Shown one piece after another: positions 34,108-43,493 of a stretch of 64,000 nt of DNA. Under the pieces are notes generated by a model. That model was given only the letters and a program-made list of their open reading frames with translations, was not told the origin of the DNA and did no database searches. The translations under genes were made by a program, and so were the position numbers. The stretch comes from Massilia eburnea (GTDB lineage: Bacteria; Pseudomonadota; Gammaproteobacteria; Burkholderiales; Burkholderiaceae_D). Each line of letters starts with the position of its first letter. The stretch's first letter is position 1. Location: NCBI RefSeq assembly GCF_009720745.1, contig NZ_WNKX01000022.1, positions 1 to 64,000 on the forward strand, read 5' to 3'.

Positions 34108-34385
34108 GCCTTCTTGGCCCGGCGCCGCCGGGCATCTTTCGGGTCAGCGATCAGGGGGCGGTAGATTTCGATACGGTCGCGGGCCCGCAGCACGGTATCC
34201 AGGGTCTTCTTCTTGCCGTAAATCCCGACCGGCATGGTCACCAGGTTGATCTCCGGCGCATCCTGCAGGATGCCGCTCATTTCAATGGCCTGGCCGATCG
34301 TCGTGCCCTCCTCCACTTCCAGCGCATACAGGATGGGCTGCGACGCAGGCGCGAAACACAGCGTAATCTTGATCCGTTCAGCCAT
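34104..34385 (-). CDS. rnfH: RnfH family ubiquitin-like protein
   Basis: A 93-residue protein of the RnfH/UPF0125 family with a beta-grasp fold. Family marks are the N-terminal strand, EGTTIGQAIEMSGIL, VGIYGKKKTLDTVLRARDRIEIYRPL and a basic tail RRRRAKK. The function is unclear; RnfH normally accompanies ratA and smpB, as here. It overlaps the ratA stop region by eight bases. Confidence 0.92.
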   Translation of the reverse strand: MAERIKITLCFAPASQPILYALEVEEGTTIGQAIEMSGILQDAPEINLVTMPVGIYGKKKTLDTVLRARDRIEIYRPLIADPKDARRRRAKKA

Positions 34386-34809
34386 AGACGGTCTCGGCGC
34401 GTTTGCAGAAGGAATCGACCATGCTGTTGGCGATCATGCTGAACACCGAGCCAATCACCTGTTCCAGCAACTTGCTGGAAAATTCGTAGTGCAAGTCCAG
34501 TTCGACCTTGCAGGCGTCTTCGCGCAAGGCCTTGAAAGTCCAGGTGCCATCCAGGGTTTTGAAGGGGCCGTCGACCAGCTTCATGCGGATTTCACTGGAT
34601 GGCGTATTGGTATTGGACGTGGTGAAATGCTGCTTCACACCATGGAAATTGATCCCAACGCTGGCGACAACATGGTTCTCACCCCGTTCGCGGACATCAA
34701 CTCCGCCACACCAGGGCAAAAATTTGGGATAATCCTCGACCTTTGCCACTAAATCAAACATTTGCTCGGCGCTGTATCCCAGGAATACCGACTTGTGCAC
34801 TACTGCCAT
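34378..34809 (-). CDS. ratA: RatA-type START-domain protein
   Basis: A 143-residue SRPBCC/START-fold protein of the RatA/YfjG (COQ10-like) family, implicated in ribosome association in E. coli and in ubiquinone function for relatives. Conserved segments are YSAEQMFDLVAKVEDYPKFLPWC and the terminal SMVDSFCKRAETVYG. I chose ATG 34809 because it gives the family N-terminus. It is divergent from smpB, an arrangement common in proteobacteria. Confidence 0.93.
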   Translation of the reverse strand: MAVVHKSVFLGYSAEQMFDLVAKVEDYPKFLPWCGGVDVRERGENHVVASVGINFHGVKQHFTTSNTNTPSSEIRMKLVDGPFKTLDGTWTFKALREDACKVELDLHYEFSSKLLEQVIGSVFSMIANSMVDSFCKRAETVYG

Positions 34810-34876
34810 TGAGTAACCGTTTGCTATGATGTTGTCCAAAGAACCCGTAGTTTAACAAACCCACGCATTTTTACCC

Positions 34877-35326
34877 ATGTCCATTGCCGATAATCGCAAA
34901 GCCTTCCACGACTACTTCATTGAAGACAAGTATGAAGCCGGGATCGCGCTCGAAGGCTGGGAAGTCAAGGCGATCCGCGATGGGCGCGTTCAGATCAAGG
35001 AAGCTTACGTTACCATCCGCGATAACGAACTGTACCTGTTTGGCGCGCACATCAGCGCCCTGCCTACCGCTTCCACCCATATTCACCCGCAAGCCGTGCG
35101 TACGCGCAAGCTGCTGCTGCATCGCGCCGAAATCGATAAACTGGTAGGCAAGGTCGAACGCGCCGGCTACACCCTGGTACCGCTGAACCTGCACTTCAAG
35201 GGCGGCCGCATCAAATGCGAGATCGGCCTTGCCAAGGGCAAGAAGCAGCACGATAAGCGCGCCTCGGAGAAGGACCGCGATGCCAGCCGCGAAGTGCAGC
35301 AGGCAATGAAGCAGCACCGTCGCTGA
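34877..35326 (+). CDS. smpB: SsrA-binding protein SmpB
   Basis: Partner of tmRNA in trans-translation, which rescues stalled ribosomes. The 149-residue protein has the OB-fold blocks AGIALEGWEVKAIRDGRVQIKE (split by strands) and YTLVPL, plus the basic C-terminal tail GLAKGKKQHDKR that becomes helical in the ribosome. Length and start are standard. No tmRNA gene is seen nearby. It is divergent from ratA. Confidence 0.97.
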   Translation: MSIADNRKAFHDYFIEDKYEAGIALEGWEVKAIRDGRVQIKEAYVTIRDNELYLFGAHISALPTASTHIHPQAVRTRKLLLHRAEIDKLVGKVERAGYTLVPLNLHFKGGRIKCEIGLAKGKKQHDKRASEKDRDASREVQQAMKQHRR

Positions 35327-35364
35327 TATTTCCAATTCGCAACACCGGTGAAAGGAGATCGTTC

Positions 35365-35907
35365 ATGCGTGCCTTCGCTGTAGTACTGCTTCCCCTGGCA
35401 CTGGCAGGCTGTGCCAGCTGGTTCGAGAAGCCAAAGGAAATCAATTACGCCACGACCGAGCAGAACCAGTTCATTGCGGCCAGCTACCAGGCTGCCGATG
35501 CGTTGTTGAAGCAGCTTTCTGGCCGCGTGGTCGCCGGCAAGCCGCTGATCGTCGCAACCGTCGTGAACATCGATGCGCTGGACCAGAGCTCCACGCTGGG
35601 CCGCCTGGTGTCGGAACAGGTGTCGACCCGCATGGCGCAAGGCGGCCTGCAGATGCTGGACATGAAGCTGCGCAACGCGCTTTACATGAAGCGGCAGCAA
35701 GGCGAAATGATGTTGACCCGTGAAGTCGCCGACGTCGCGCGCACGCATGATGCACAGGCAGTGGTGGCGGGCACGTATGGCGAGACCAGCGACGCCGTCT
35801 TCATCAACATCAAGGTGGTGCAGCCGCAAACCAATCAGGTGCTGGCTGCCACCGACTTTGTGCTCGCCAAGGATGCCGTGGTGCGCTCTATGCTGCTGAC
35901 ACGCTGA
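35365..35907 (+). CDS. FlgO-like outer-membrane lipoprotein
   Basis: A 180-residue lipoprotein: signal peptide with lipobox LAGC at residues 13-16. The remainder resembles the FlgO domain (ADALLKQL, an IVATVVNIDALDQSSTLGRLVSEQV strand-helix unit and a DAQAVVAGTYG block). In Vibrio FlgO is an outer-membrane flagellar protein; here no flagellar genes are near, so the role is open. It has an AAAGGAG ribosome site. The 3' end overlaps the convergent sirtuin gene by 20 bp. Confidence 0.85.
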   Translation: MRAFAVVLLPLALAGCASWFEKPKEINYATTEQNQFIAASYQAADALLKQLSGRVVAGKPLIVATVVNIDALDQSSTLGRLVSEQVSTRMAQGGLQMLDMKLRNALYMKRQQGEMMLTREVADVARTHDAQAVVAGTYGETSDAVFINIKVVQPQTNQVLAATDFVLAKDAVVRSMLLTR

Positions 35908-36733
35908 GCAGCTCCACCAGCTTGGGCAGGACCTCCTGCGCGGGCAATTCCAGTTTCAGCGAAATCAAGTCGTCTGCGCGGGTTCTGCCCGCATTGATGG
36001 CGGCGATTGGCTTGCCGGCCGCCGCAGCCATCCGGCAGAAGCGGAAACCGGAAAACACCATCAGCGAGGAACCGACCACCAGCAGCGCATCGGCCGCCTC
36101 CATTTCGGCCAGTGCCTGCGCGGTACGCGCCTGCGGCACATTATCGCCAAAGAACACCACATCGGGCATCAGCACCCCGCCGCACGCCGCGCAGGCCGGG
36201 GCGCGAAAGTCCTCCAGCGCATCGGGCTCGACGGCCGCATCGCCATCGGGCAAAGGCTGCGCCAGCACATTTGCCAGTTCCGGATTGTCGCGCTCCAGCT
36301 GCGGCTGCAGGCTGGCGCGCTCGTAACGAGCCTGGCATTCAAGGCAGACCACGTGGTGCAGGTTGCCGTGCAATTCGATCAGCCGCTTGCTGCCGGCGCG
36401 CTGGTGCAGGCCGTCGACATTCTGCGTGATGACGCTGTGCAGGTGGCCGGCCGCTTCCAGTTCGGCCATGGCCCGGTGGCCGGCATTGGGTTCGGCGCGC
36501 GACATGGTCGGCCAGCCCACCATGCTGCGCGCCCAGTAGCGGCGGCGCACGGCTTCGTTGCGGCGGAATTCAGGACCCTGGATAGGCGTGCGGCCGCGCC
36601 GTACGCCATCCTTGTCGCGATAGCCGGGAATGCCGGAGGCGGTACTCAGGCCGGCCCCGGTCAGGGCCAGAACACGCCGGTGGCGGCCGAGGAAGCGCGC
36701 CAGGTCGGCTTCAATCGAGACCAGAGCATCCAT
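35888..36733 (-). CDS. Sir2-family NAD-dependent deacetylase
   Basis: A 281-residue sirtuin that removes acyl groups from lysine using NAD. Visible are GAGLSTASGIPGYRD (NAD binding), TQNVDGLHQRAG, the catalytic histidine in LHGNLH and the zinc ligands CLEC and CAAC, then GSSLMVFSG and AINAG. The start at 36733 lies inside the upstream DUF1272 gene (23-bp overlap). The substrate is unknown. Confidence 0.95.
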   Translation of the reverse strand: MDALVSIEADLARFLGRHRRVLALTGAGLSTASGIPGYRDKDGVRRGRTPIQGPEFRRNEAVRRRYWARSMVGWPTMSRAEPNAGHRAMAELEAAGHLHSVITQNVDGLHQRAGSKRLIELHGNLHHVVCLECQARYERASLQPQLERDNPELANVLAQPLPDGDAAVEPDALEDFRAPACAACGGVLMPDVVFFGDNVPQARTAQALAEMEAADALLVVGSSLMVFSGFRFCRMAAAAGKPIAAINAGRTRADDLISLKLELPAQEVLPKLVELLSVSAA

Positions 36734-36959
36734 TGGGCTTGAAGATTCGCTCGGCGGACGCCGGGTATTTGTCCAGCTTCGACGCAGCGCGGGTTGGACG
36801 CGGAGCGAAGTCGCCACCGCAATTCGGGCATTTGCCATGCAACTTGTTGTCGACGCAATCGGCGCAGAACGTGCATTCGAATGAGCAGATCAAGGCGTCT
36901 TGCGCGCCGGGCGGCAAGTCCTTGTTACAGCATTCGCAGTTAGGGCGCATTTGCAGCAT
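36711..36959 (-). CDS. DUF1272 zinc-binding small protein
   Basis: An 82-residue protein with paired cysteine motifs (CECC, CSFECTFCADC and CPNC) expected to bind zinc, matching DUF1272. AGGAG lies six bases before the ATG. It overlaps the start of the sirtuin gene, so the two are probably co-translated. The function is unknown. Confidence 0.88.
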   Translation of the reverse strand: MLQMRPNCECCNKDLPPGAQDALICSFECTFCADCVDNKLHGKCPNCGGDFAPRPTRAASKLDKYPASAERIFKPNGCSGLD

Positions 36960-36969
36960 ATGGGGCTCC

Positions 36970-38055
36970 TTAGCGGTAACTCAGGGCGTTCAGCAAGGTG
37001 CTGGTGGTGTCGGCATCATCCAGCGCCTCATTGGTGGGGCGCGCGAAGGTGCGTTCGCGGATGCGGCTCAGGCGCTCGATCAATTCCTGCCTGGGCAGGC
37101 GCGATTGCACGATGGCGGCCGGGTCGACGTTGTCATACTTGCCGTTGCTGGCCTCCAGCGCATCAAGTTGGCGCCGCACTTCCGCATCGGACAAGGTCCC
37201 CTTGCCTGCTTGCGGCATTGGCGGCTGCGCGAGTTTCTCCCGCAGCGGCGCCAGGAAAGCGCGGCCTTCCGGCGACAACGCCCGCGGGCTGAGCGCCAGC
37301 ACAGCCATGCGCCCCTGCGGCCCGCCTGCACGCACCAGGAAGTTGACCGCGCGCGTGAACACCTCCATATCCGGGCTTTGCAGCAGCGGCGCGACGGCAG
37401 GCACACTGTCCGGCGAACCGGCCAGCAGCAACACGTCCAACACCGGCTTGGCCAGCGCCGGATCGCGCAGTTGGTCGGCCAGATGGCGTTCGCCGGCCAG
37501 GCCGAATTGGCCGTACAGAAGAGCACGGACACCGCTTTCCTCAATCGAACTGCCCTGTTGCGGCAGCGGCAACGTGACGGACTTGCGCAGGAAGATGCGG
37601 TCGAACAAGGGCAGCAAGCGAGGATTGCGGCTGGCGGCTGCCGCATGCATCAGGCGGAATAGTTGCGGACCGTCGAGCAGTGCATCCGGATTGATCGCCA
37701 ACGCAGCCTGGGTCGCGAGCGCCTTATCCGTTTCCGCGCCATAGGCCAGAAGGAAGCAAGCGGCATCCAGCAAGAGCTGCTGGCTGGGGCGCGGCGAGCG
37801 CAGTTCGGCGGCCAGTTCCCGGCGCAGCAAGGGGGTGGCATCGTCCCGGTAGTCGCCGAAATAGCGCCACGCTGAATCAAGCTCGCGGCGCTGGGCGCCC
37901 GCTGCGGACGCATTGGCGGCGGCAGGCATGGCACGGATCTGCGCGATGCGGGCAGAGATGGCCGCATCGAGCGCGGCATCGGCTGCCAAGGCAGATGATG
38001 CAAGGCCCGCGGCCATCGCAGCAGTCACCACCGAGTTCAAGAAGAAGCGCTTCAT
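36970..38055 (-). CDS. Exported helical-repeat protein of unknown function
   Basis: A 361-residue protein with a signal peptide (MKRFFLNSVVTAAMAAGLASSALA). The mature part is alanine/leucine-rich and entirely helical, with repeated LLxxAxxLLxxG units suggestive of a HEAT-like or tetratricopeptide-like solenoid. I recognise no family. The start at 38055 overlaps the stop of the DUF4259 gene by four bases, so the two are coupled. Confidence 0.7.
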   Translation of the reverse strand: MKRFFLNSVVTAAMAAGLASSALAADAALDAAISARIAQIRAMPAAANASAAGAQRRELDSAWRYFGDYRDDATPLLRRELAAELRSPRPSQQLLLDAACFLLAYGAETDKALATQAALAINPDALLDGPQLFRLMHAAAASRNPRLLPLFDRIFLRKSVTLPLPQQGSSIEESGVRALLYGQFGLAGERHLADQLRDPALAKPVLDVLLLAGSPDSVPAVAPLLQSPDMEVFTRAVNFLVRAGGPQGRMAVLALSPRALSPEGRAFLAPLREKLAQPPMPQAGKGTLSDAEVRRQLDALEASNGKYDNVDPAAIVQSRLPRQELIERLSRIRERTFARPTNEALDDADTTSTLLNALSYR

Positions 38056-38474
38056 GCCGACAACCTGCGCTGCAAATCGGCCACCGAAGCGTGCCACTCC
38101 TCGTAATGCTCGCTGTCTTCCCACAGTTCGCGCAATTCGGAAGCGTCGGACAGCACCAGCGCCAGCGCGCGAGCCGCCTTCTCCGCGATATCGGCGCGCG
38201 GCTTACTCAATTTAGCCTGCACATCAGCGACCCATTGATCGACAGCGGCGGAATCTTCATCGCTCGCCCCGCCCTTGCCTTGCAGGCGCGACCAGGTTTC
38301 CACCGCAGCCAACGCCTCAGCGCCAAACGGCGCCTCCAGGTACTCGGTGGTCTCCGCCTGGAGCACGTTGTTCAAGGTGTCCTCGATAAAATACAGGTCC
38401 CGTGATTCCTGCAGGTCCTCCACCCAATCCTGCGCGAAATCGTTGCCATACGGTCCAACAGCCCAGGTTCCCAA
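38052..38474 (-). CDS. DUF4259 protein with TTG start
   Basis: A 140-residue protein of the DUF4259 family, whose members begin MGTWxxGPxxND. Here the matching residues are LGTWAVGPYGND, and the leucine codon is a TTG placed six bases after a perfect AGGAGG. I therefore take TTG 38474 as the start instead of ATGs at 38504 or 38513. The function is unknown. It is coupled to the following exported protein gene. Confidence 0.8.
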   Translation of the reverse strand: MGTWAVGPYGNDFAQDWVEDLQESRDLYFIEDTLNNVLQAETTEYLEAPFGAEALAAVETWSRLQGKGGASDEDSAAVDQWVADVQAKLSKPRADIAEKAARALALVLSDASELRELWEDSEHYEEWHASVADLQRRLSA

Positions 38475-38522
38475 AAGCGCCTCCTGTTCAATATAAGGTC
38501 GCATTGTACGCAATTACGGTCC

Positions 38523-38632
38523 AGCCCGTGTCCCACCCTGGGGTCACACCCGAAATGGGACACGAGCTCGGCCAGGATGCGGTTGAGCCCGTGTCCCGAT
38601 TCGGGTGTGACCCCATGGTGGGACACGGGCTC
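38523..38632. repeat. REP-like inverted repeat pair, copy 1
   Basis: Two 47-48 bp units face each other. Each unit is bounded by GTGTCCC and GGGACAC and holds a GGGGTCACACCCGAA core. The unit sequence recurs at 46145-46255. The pair lies just after the stop of the QmcA-type gene and before the DUF4259 gene. It resembles REP/BIME elements mobilised by RAYT transposases. Confidence 0.75.
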
Positions 38633-38640
38633 AGCCGCAG

Positions 38641-39561
38641 TTATTTCTGGGTCTTGACGACTTGCAGGGCGGTGGCGATCAGGCTGCTCATGTCGCCGAC
38701 GTTGGCGGGGACGATCAGGCTATTGTTGGTCTTGGCCAGATTGCCGAAGGCGCCGACGTATTGCTCGGCGACTTTCAGGTTCATCGCGGCTTCGCCACCG
38801 GGCTGCTGGATAGATTTGCCCACTTGCGTCAGGGCGCCAGCTGTCGCTTCTGCAATCGCCAGGATGGCGGCGGCTTCGCCTTGGGCGCGATTGATGGCTG
38901 CCTGTTTGTCGCCTTCGGAACGGGCAATCGCTGCTTCGCGTTCGCCGGTGGCGATGTTGATCTGTTCCTGCTTGCGCCCCTCGGAGGCGGCAATCAGGGC
39001 GCGCTTGCCGCGTTCGGCCGTGATCTGGGCCTGCATGGCGTGCAGGATCTCCTGCGGCGGCGTCAGGTCCTTGATCTCGTAGCGCAGTACCTTCACGCCC
39101 CAGTTGGCAGCCGATTCGTCGATCGCATTCACCACCGTGGAGTTGATGTGGTCGCGCTCTTCGAACGTCTTGTCCAGCTCCATGCGGCCGATCACGGAAC
39201 GCAGCGTGGTCTGTGCCAGCTGCGTGATCGCGGCGATGTAGTTGGAGGAGCCGTACGAGGCGCGCATCGCGTCCGTCACCTGGAAGTACAGGATGCCGTC
39301 CACCTGCAGCTGCGTATTGTCCTTGGTGATGCAGACCTGCGACGGCACGTCGAGCGGAATCTCTTTCAGCACGTGCTTGTAGGCGATGCGGTCGATGAAC
39401 GGCACCACAATATTGAGGCCGGGCCCCAGCGTGGCGTGGTATTTGCCCAGCCGCTCAACCACCCAGGCGTGCTGCTGGGGCACCACGTTGATGGTCTTGA
39501 AGACGAACACCAGCGCTACGATAAAGATGACCAGCGTGACGGTGCCAAAACTGATTTCCAT
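38641..39561 (-). CDS. QmcA/stomatin-type SPFH membrane protein
   Basis: A 306-residue membrane protein of the SPFH/Band-7 family. One N-terminal transmembrane helix (about 5-25) is followed by the SPFH domain (QQHAWVVERLGKYHATLGPGLN ... VPFIDR, shown in parts) and a long alanine/glutamate-rich coiled coil (about 190-265). It probably forms membrane microdomains with the NfeD protein encoded 13 bp upstream, the usual pairing. Confidence 0.92.
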   Translation of the reverse strand: MEISFGTVTLVIFIVALVFVFKTINVVPQQHAWVVERLGKYHATLGPGLNIVVPFIDRIAYKHVLKEIPLDVPSQVCITKDNTQLQVDGILYFQVTDAMRASYGSSNYIAAITQLAQTTLRSVIGRMELDKTFEERDHINSTVVNAIDESAANWGVKVLRYEIKDLTPPQEILHAMQAQITAERGKRALIAASEGRKQEQINIATGEREAAIARSEGDKQAAINRAQGEAAAILAIAEATAGALTQVGKSIQQPGGEAAMNLKVAEQYVGAFGNLAKTNNSLIVPANVGDMSSLIATALQVVKTQK

Positions 39562-39574
39562 TCACTTCTCCTTG

Positions 39575-39994
39575 TTATGCGCCGACGATCAGTCGGCTGC
39601 CGCGAATTTCGCGGATCTTGAATACGCCTGGCGCGGCCACCTCTCCCGGCGCGAGTTCAACGTCCCACTGGGCGCCGCGATACATGACGCGTGCAAACCC
39701 GTCCTGCCAGGCCGGCACATTGATGGACTGGCCCACATCCATGTTGACGTCCGGGTTGGCGGAAGCTGGCCTGCGCTCGATTTTGCCGAAGCGGCTGCGG
39801 CGCAGCAGCAGCGTTCCGATGGCCGCCACTATCGCTGCCACCAGCATCTGTCCCGGCATGTCGATGCGCAGCAGCGAGATCAGCGCGCCCGCGCCCATGC
39901 CGATGGCGATCATCAGCAGGTAGAAGGTGCCGCTAAACAGTTCGGCGATGACCAGCACGCCCGCGCCAATCGCCCACAGCATCCAATCAGCCAT
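39575..39994 (-). CDS. NfeD family membrane protein
   Basis: A 139-residue protein with two to three hydrophobic helices (about 5-65) and a C-terminal OB-fold (GQSINVPAWQDG, RVMYRGAQWDVEL), matching short-type NfeD. GGGAGG precedes the start. The ATG at 39994 is preferred; a GTG one codon earlier is possible. It acts with the neighbouring SPFH protein in membrane organisation. Confidence 0.9.
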   Translation of the reverse strand: MADWMLWAIGAGVLVIAELFSGTFYLLMIAIGMGAGALISLLRIDMPGQMLVAAIVAAIGTLLLRRSRFGKIERRPASANPDVNMDVGQSINVPAWQDGFARVMYRGAQWDVELAPGEVAAPGVFKIREIRGSRLIVGA

Positions 39995-40012
39995 CACAAC
40001 CTCCCAAAGTAA

Positions 40013-40046
40013 AAAACCCCCGCGGCCGACAAGGCCACGGGGGTTT
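40013..40046 (-). terminator. ppsA terminator
   Basis: AACCCCCG-GGCC and GGCC-CGGGGGTT pair with small bulges around GACAA. On the minus strand the stem is followed by a T-run. It lies 19 bp after the ppsA stop. Confidence 0.8.
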
Positions 40047-40064
40047 CAGCCGCTTATCGGCAGC

Positions 40065-42491
40065 TTATTTTTGCATTTCTGCCAGCTTTTGCCAAGTGTC
40101 GATGACCGAGTCCGGGTTCAGGGACATGGTCTCGATCCCCTGCTCCATCAGCCAGATCGCCAGGTCAGGATGGTCGGAAGGACCCTGGCCGCAGATGCCG
40201 ATGTACTTGTTCAGCTTACGGCAAGCCGAGATGGCCATGCCCAGCAGCGCCCGCACCGCAGGATCGCGTTCGTCGAAGTCGGCAGCCAGCAGCTCCATGC
40301 CGGAGTCGCGGTCCAGGCCCAGGGTCAGCTGGGTCAGGTCGTTGGAACCGATCGAGAAGCCGTCGAAGTGCTCCAGGAACTGCTCCGCCAGCACGGCGTT
40401 CGACGGAACCTCGCACATCATGATGACGCGCAGGCCGTTCTCGCCGCGTTTCAGGCCGTTCTTGGCCAGCAGGCCGACAACCTTTTCCGCCTGGCCCAGG
40501 GTACGCACGAACGGCACCATGATTTCGACATTGGTCAGGCCCATCTCTTCACGCACGCGCTTCATGGCGATGCATTCCATCTCGAATGCAGCGGCGAAGT
40601 CCGCCGACAGGTAGCGCGCAGCGCCGCGGAAGCCCAGCATCGGGTTTTCTTCGTCCGGCTCGTAGCGGGAACCGCCGATCAGCTTCTTGTACTCGTTCGA
40701 CTTGAAGTCGGACATGCGCACAATGACTTTCTTCGGCCAGAAGGCCGCGGCGATGGTGGCGATGCCTTCGGCCAGCTTGTCGATGTAGAACTGCTTAGGC
40801 GAAGCGTGGCCCCGTGCGACCGATTCCACTGCCTTTTTCAGGTCGGCGTCGATGTTCGGGTATTCCAGGATCGCTTTCGGGTGCACACCAATATTGTTAT
40901 TGATGATGAACTCCAGGCGCGCCAGGCCCACGCCGTTGTTCGGCACGGACTGGAAGTCGAAGGCCAGCTGCGGGTTACCCACATTCAGCATGATCTTGGT
41001 CTTGATCGGCGGCAGTTCGCCGCGCTGGACTTCGGATACTTCGGTTTCCAGCAGGCCGTCGTAGATCTTGCCTTCGTCGCCTTCGGCGCAGGACACGGTC
41101 ACGAAGTTGCCGTCTTTCAGCACGTCGGTCGCGTCGCCGCAGCCCACAACCGCCGGCACGCCCAGTTCACGCGCGATGATCGCAGCGTGGCAGGTACGGC
41201 CCCCGCGGTTGGTGACAATGGCGGAAGCGCGCTTCATCACCGGTTCCCAGTTAGGGTCGGTCATGTCGGCAACCAGCACATCGCCCGGCTGTACGCGTTC
41301 CATTTCGCTTGGATCGCGGATCACGCGCACGGGACCGGCGCCGATCTTCTGGCCGATGGCGCGGCCGGAAGTGAGCACGGTGCCGGTCGACTTCAGTTTG
41401 AAGCGCTGCTGCGCTTCGTGCGATTTCTGCTGCGATTTCACGGTCTCAGGACGGGCCTGCAGGATGTACAGTTTGCCGTCGCGGCCATCTTTGCCCCACT
41501 CGATGTCCATTGGGCGACCGTAGTGCTTCTCGATGATCATGGCGTACTTGGCCAGTTCGACGATTTCGGCGTCGACCAGGGAGTAGCGGTTGCGCATTTC
41601 GATAGGCACGTCGACGGTCTTCACGGAACGGCCAGCCTTGGCCTCGTTGGTGAACTCCATCTTGATCAGCTTGGAGCCGATATTGCGGCGGATCACGGCG
41701 GACTTGCCCTGCTCCAGCATTGGCTTGTGGACGTAGAATTCGTCCGGGTTCACGGCGCCCTGCACCACGGTTTCGCCCAGGCCGTAGGAGGATGTGATGA
41801 AGACCACGTCCTTGAAGCCCGATTCGGTATCGATGGTGAACATCACGCCCGATGCGCCGGTGTCGGAACGCACCATACGCTGCACGCCGGCCGACAGCGC
41901 CACTTCGGCGTGGGTGAAGCCTTTGTGCACGCGGTAGGAAATCGCGCGGTCGTTGTACAGGGATGCGAACACGTGCTTCATCGCTTCCAGCACGTTGTCG
42001 ATGCCGACCACGTTCAGGAAGGATTCCTGCTGCCCTGCGAACGATGCGTCAGGCAGGTCTTCCGCGGTGGCGGAGGAGCGCACGGCGAACGAAACTTCGG
42101 TGCTCGAATCGGCCACCAGCTTGTCGTAGAAGGCGCGGATTTCGGCTTCCAGACGTGGCTGGAATGGGGTATCGACGATCCATTGACGGATCTCGGCGCC
42201 GGAAGCTGCCAGGGCGCGCACGTCGTCCACGTCCAGGTGTTCCAGGCGGTCGGCGATACGCTGGGCCAGGGATGGGCCGCCGTCAACGCTGTGCGACAGG
42301 AAGTCGCGGAAGGCTTGGGCGGTGGTTGCGAAGCCGCCAGGCACTCGCACACCCGCACCAGCCAGCTGGGAGATCATCTCGCCCAGCGACGCGTTCTTGC
42401 CGCCGACGGATTCGACATCCGTCATGCGCAAATTCTCGAACGAGGCAACATACACCCCGTCGGATTGCTCCTTCATTACTGCGTTAGTCAT
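40065..42491 (-). CDS. ppsA: Phosphoenolpyruvate synthase
   Basis: Makes PEP from pyruvate and ATP for gluconeogenesis. The 808-residue protein has an N-terminal ATP-grasp domain (GGKNASLGEM, RSSATAEDLPDASFAGQQE), the central phospho-histidine in GGRTCHAAIIARELG, and a C-terminal PEP-binding barrel with GSNDLTQLTLGLDRDS and CGQGPSDHP. It is divergent from ppsR, which regulates it by phosphorylation. Confidence 0.98.
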   Translation of the reverse strand: MTNAVMKEQSDGVYVASFENLRMTDVESVGGKNASLGEMISQLAGAGVRVPGGFATTAQAFRDFLSHSVDGGPSLAQRIADRLEHLDVDDVRALAASGAEIRQWIVDTPFQPRLEAEIRAFYDKLVADSSTEVSFAVRSSATAEDLPDASFAGQQESFLNVVGIDNVLEAMKHVFASLYNDRAISYRVHKGFTHAEVALSAGVQRMVRSDTGASGVMFTIDTESGFKDVVFITSSYGLGETVVQGAVNPDEFYVHKPMLEQGKSAVIRRNIGSKLIKMEFTNEAKAGRSVKTVDVPIEMRNRYSLVDAEIVELAKYAMIIEKHYGRPMDIEWGKDGRDGKLYILQARPETVKSQQKSHEAQQRFKLKSTGTVLTSGRAIGQKIGAGPVRVIRDPSEMERVQPGDVLVADMTDPNWEPVMKRASAIVTNRGGRTCHAAIIARELGVPAVVGCGDATDVLKDGNFVTVSCAEGDEGKIYDGLLETEVSEVQRGELPPIKTKIMLNVGNPQLAFDFQSVPNNGVGLARLEFIINNNIGVHPKAILEYPNIDADLKKAVESVARGHASPKQFYIDKLAEGIATIAAAFWPKKVIVRMSDFKSNEYKKLIGGSRYEPDEENPMLGFRGAARYLSADFAAAFEMECIAMKRVREEMGLTNVEIMVPFVRTLGQAEKVVGLLAKNGLKRGENGLRVIMMCEVPSNAVLAEQFLEHFDGFSIGSNDLTQLTLGLDRDSGMELLAADFDERDPAVRALLGMAISACRKLNKYIGICGQGPSDHPDLAIWLMEQGIETMSLNPDSVIDTWQKLAEMQK

Positions 42492-42644
42492 AAAGACACC
42501 TTTTTGATGATAAAAATCTTTACGCAGGTGCGCGTGGCATCGTTCTTGTCATTCTTGGCGCCGTGCAGCACAATCTTACTGTTGGCAAGCATTTTACAGC
42601 CTGCCGAGCAAATTGACGATTCATACATTGGAAAAGCTTTTTTG
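42492..42644. promoter_or_regulatory. Divergent promoter region ppsA/ppsR
   Basis: The 153 bp between the two start codons must carry both promoters. It is AT-richer than its surroundings. I see no clear palindromic operator. Confidence 0.5.
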
Positions 42645-43490
42645 ATGCCACAAGATCAACGTTTATTGCCGGCTTCGAGCCGCACCGTCTTTTTTGTCTC
42701 TGACGGCACGGGCATCACTGCCGAAACCTTTGGCCACTCGGTGCTGACGCAGTTCGACCTGCGCTTCCGCCAGATCCGCCTGCCCTTCATCGATACCTGC
42801 GACAAGGCCTATGATGCAGTGCGCAAAATTAACGAGATCGGGGCCGAGGATGGCGCCAAGCCGATTGTCTTTTCGACATTGGTCAAGGCTGAATTGTCGG
42901 AGGTGATCCAGCGCGCCAACGCCATGCACATGGACTTGATCCAGACTTTTGTGGCGCCGCTGGAACAGGAACTGGGCGTCAAATCAACCCACACCATCGG
43001 CCGTTCCCACAATGTGGTCGACAGCGAGGAATATAAGAACCGCATCGAGGCGATCAACTTCTCGCTGGCGCACGATGATGGCCAATCGAACATGAACCTG
43101 TCGTCGGCGGACGTCATCCTGGTCGGCGTGTCGCGCTCGGGCAAGACCCCTACTTCGCTGTACCTGGCCATGCAATATGGCGTGAAGGCGGCGAATTACC
43201 CGCTGATTCCCGACGATTTCGAACGCGGCAAGCTGCCGTCGGCCCTGTATGCCTACAAATCGAAGATTTTCGGGCTCAGTATCGAGCCGCAGCGCCTGTC
43301 GGAAATCCGCAATGAACGCCGCGCCGGCTCCAAATACGCTTCGCTGGAAAACTGCCGCTACGAAGTGAACGAGGCGGAGGCCATGATGCGCCGTGAAGGC
43401 ATCCGCTGGCTGTCCTCCACCACCAAGTCGATCGAAGAAATTTCGACCACCATCCTGCAGGAAATCAAGCCGAATCGCTCGGTCTACTGA
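42645..43490 (+). CDS. ppsR: PEP synthase regulatory kinase/pyrophosphorylase
   Basis: A 281-residue bifunctional protein (DUF299) that inactivates PEP synthase by ADP-dependent phosphorylation and reactivates it with phosphate. Conserved blocks are VFFVSDGTGITAETFG, the HTIGRSHNVVDS region, the P-loop-like GVSRSGKTPTS, and NYPLIPDDF. I chose the ATG at 42645 since upstream sequence in the same frame is not conserved in character. It lies divergent from its target ppsA. Confidence 0.96.
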   Translation: MPQDQRLLPASSRTVFFVSDGTGITAETFGHSVLTQFDLRFRQIRLPFIDTCDKAYDAVRKINEIGAEDGAKPIVFSTLVKAELSEVIQRANAMHMDLIQTFVAPLEQELGVKSTHTIGRSHNVVDSEEYKNRIEAINFSLAHDDGQSNMNLSSADVILVGVSRSGKTPTSLYLAMQYGVKAANYPLIPDDFERGKLPSALYAYKSKIFGLSIEPQRLSEIRNERRAGSKYASLENCRYEVNEAEAMMRREGIRWLSSTTKSIEEISTTILQEIKPNRSVY

Positions 43491-43493
43491 TTG

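Noticed and set aside
39927..42644. Very long plus-strand frame running into ppsR from the ppsA antisense side
   Set aside because: Only the part from 42645 matches PpsR; the rest is antisense to ppsA.
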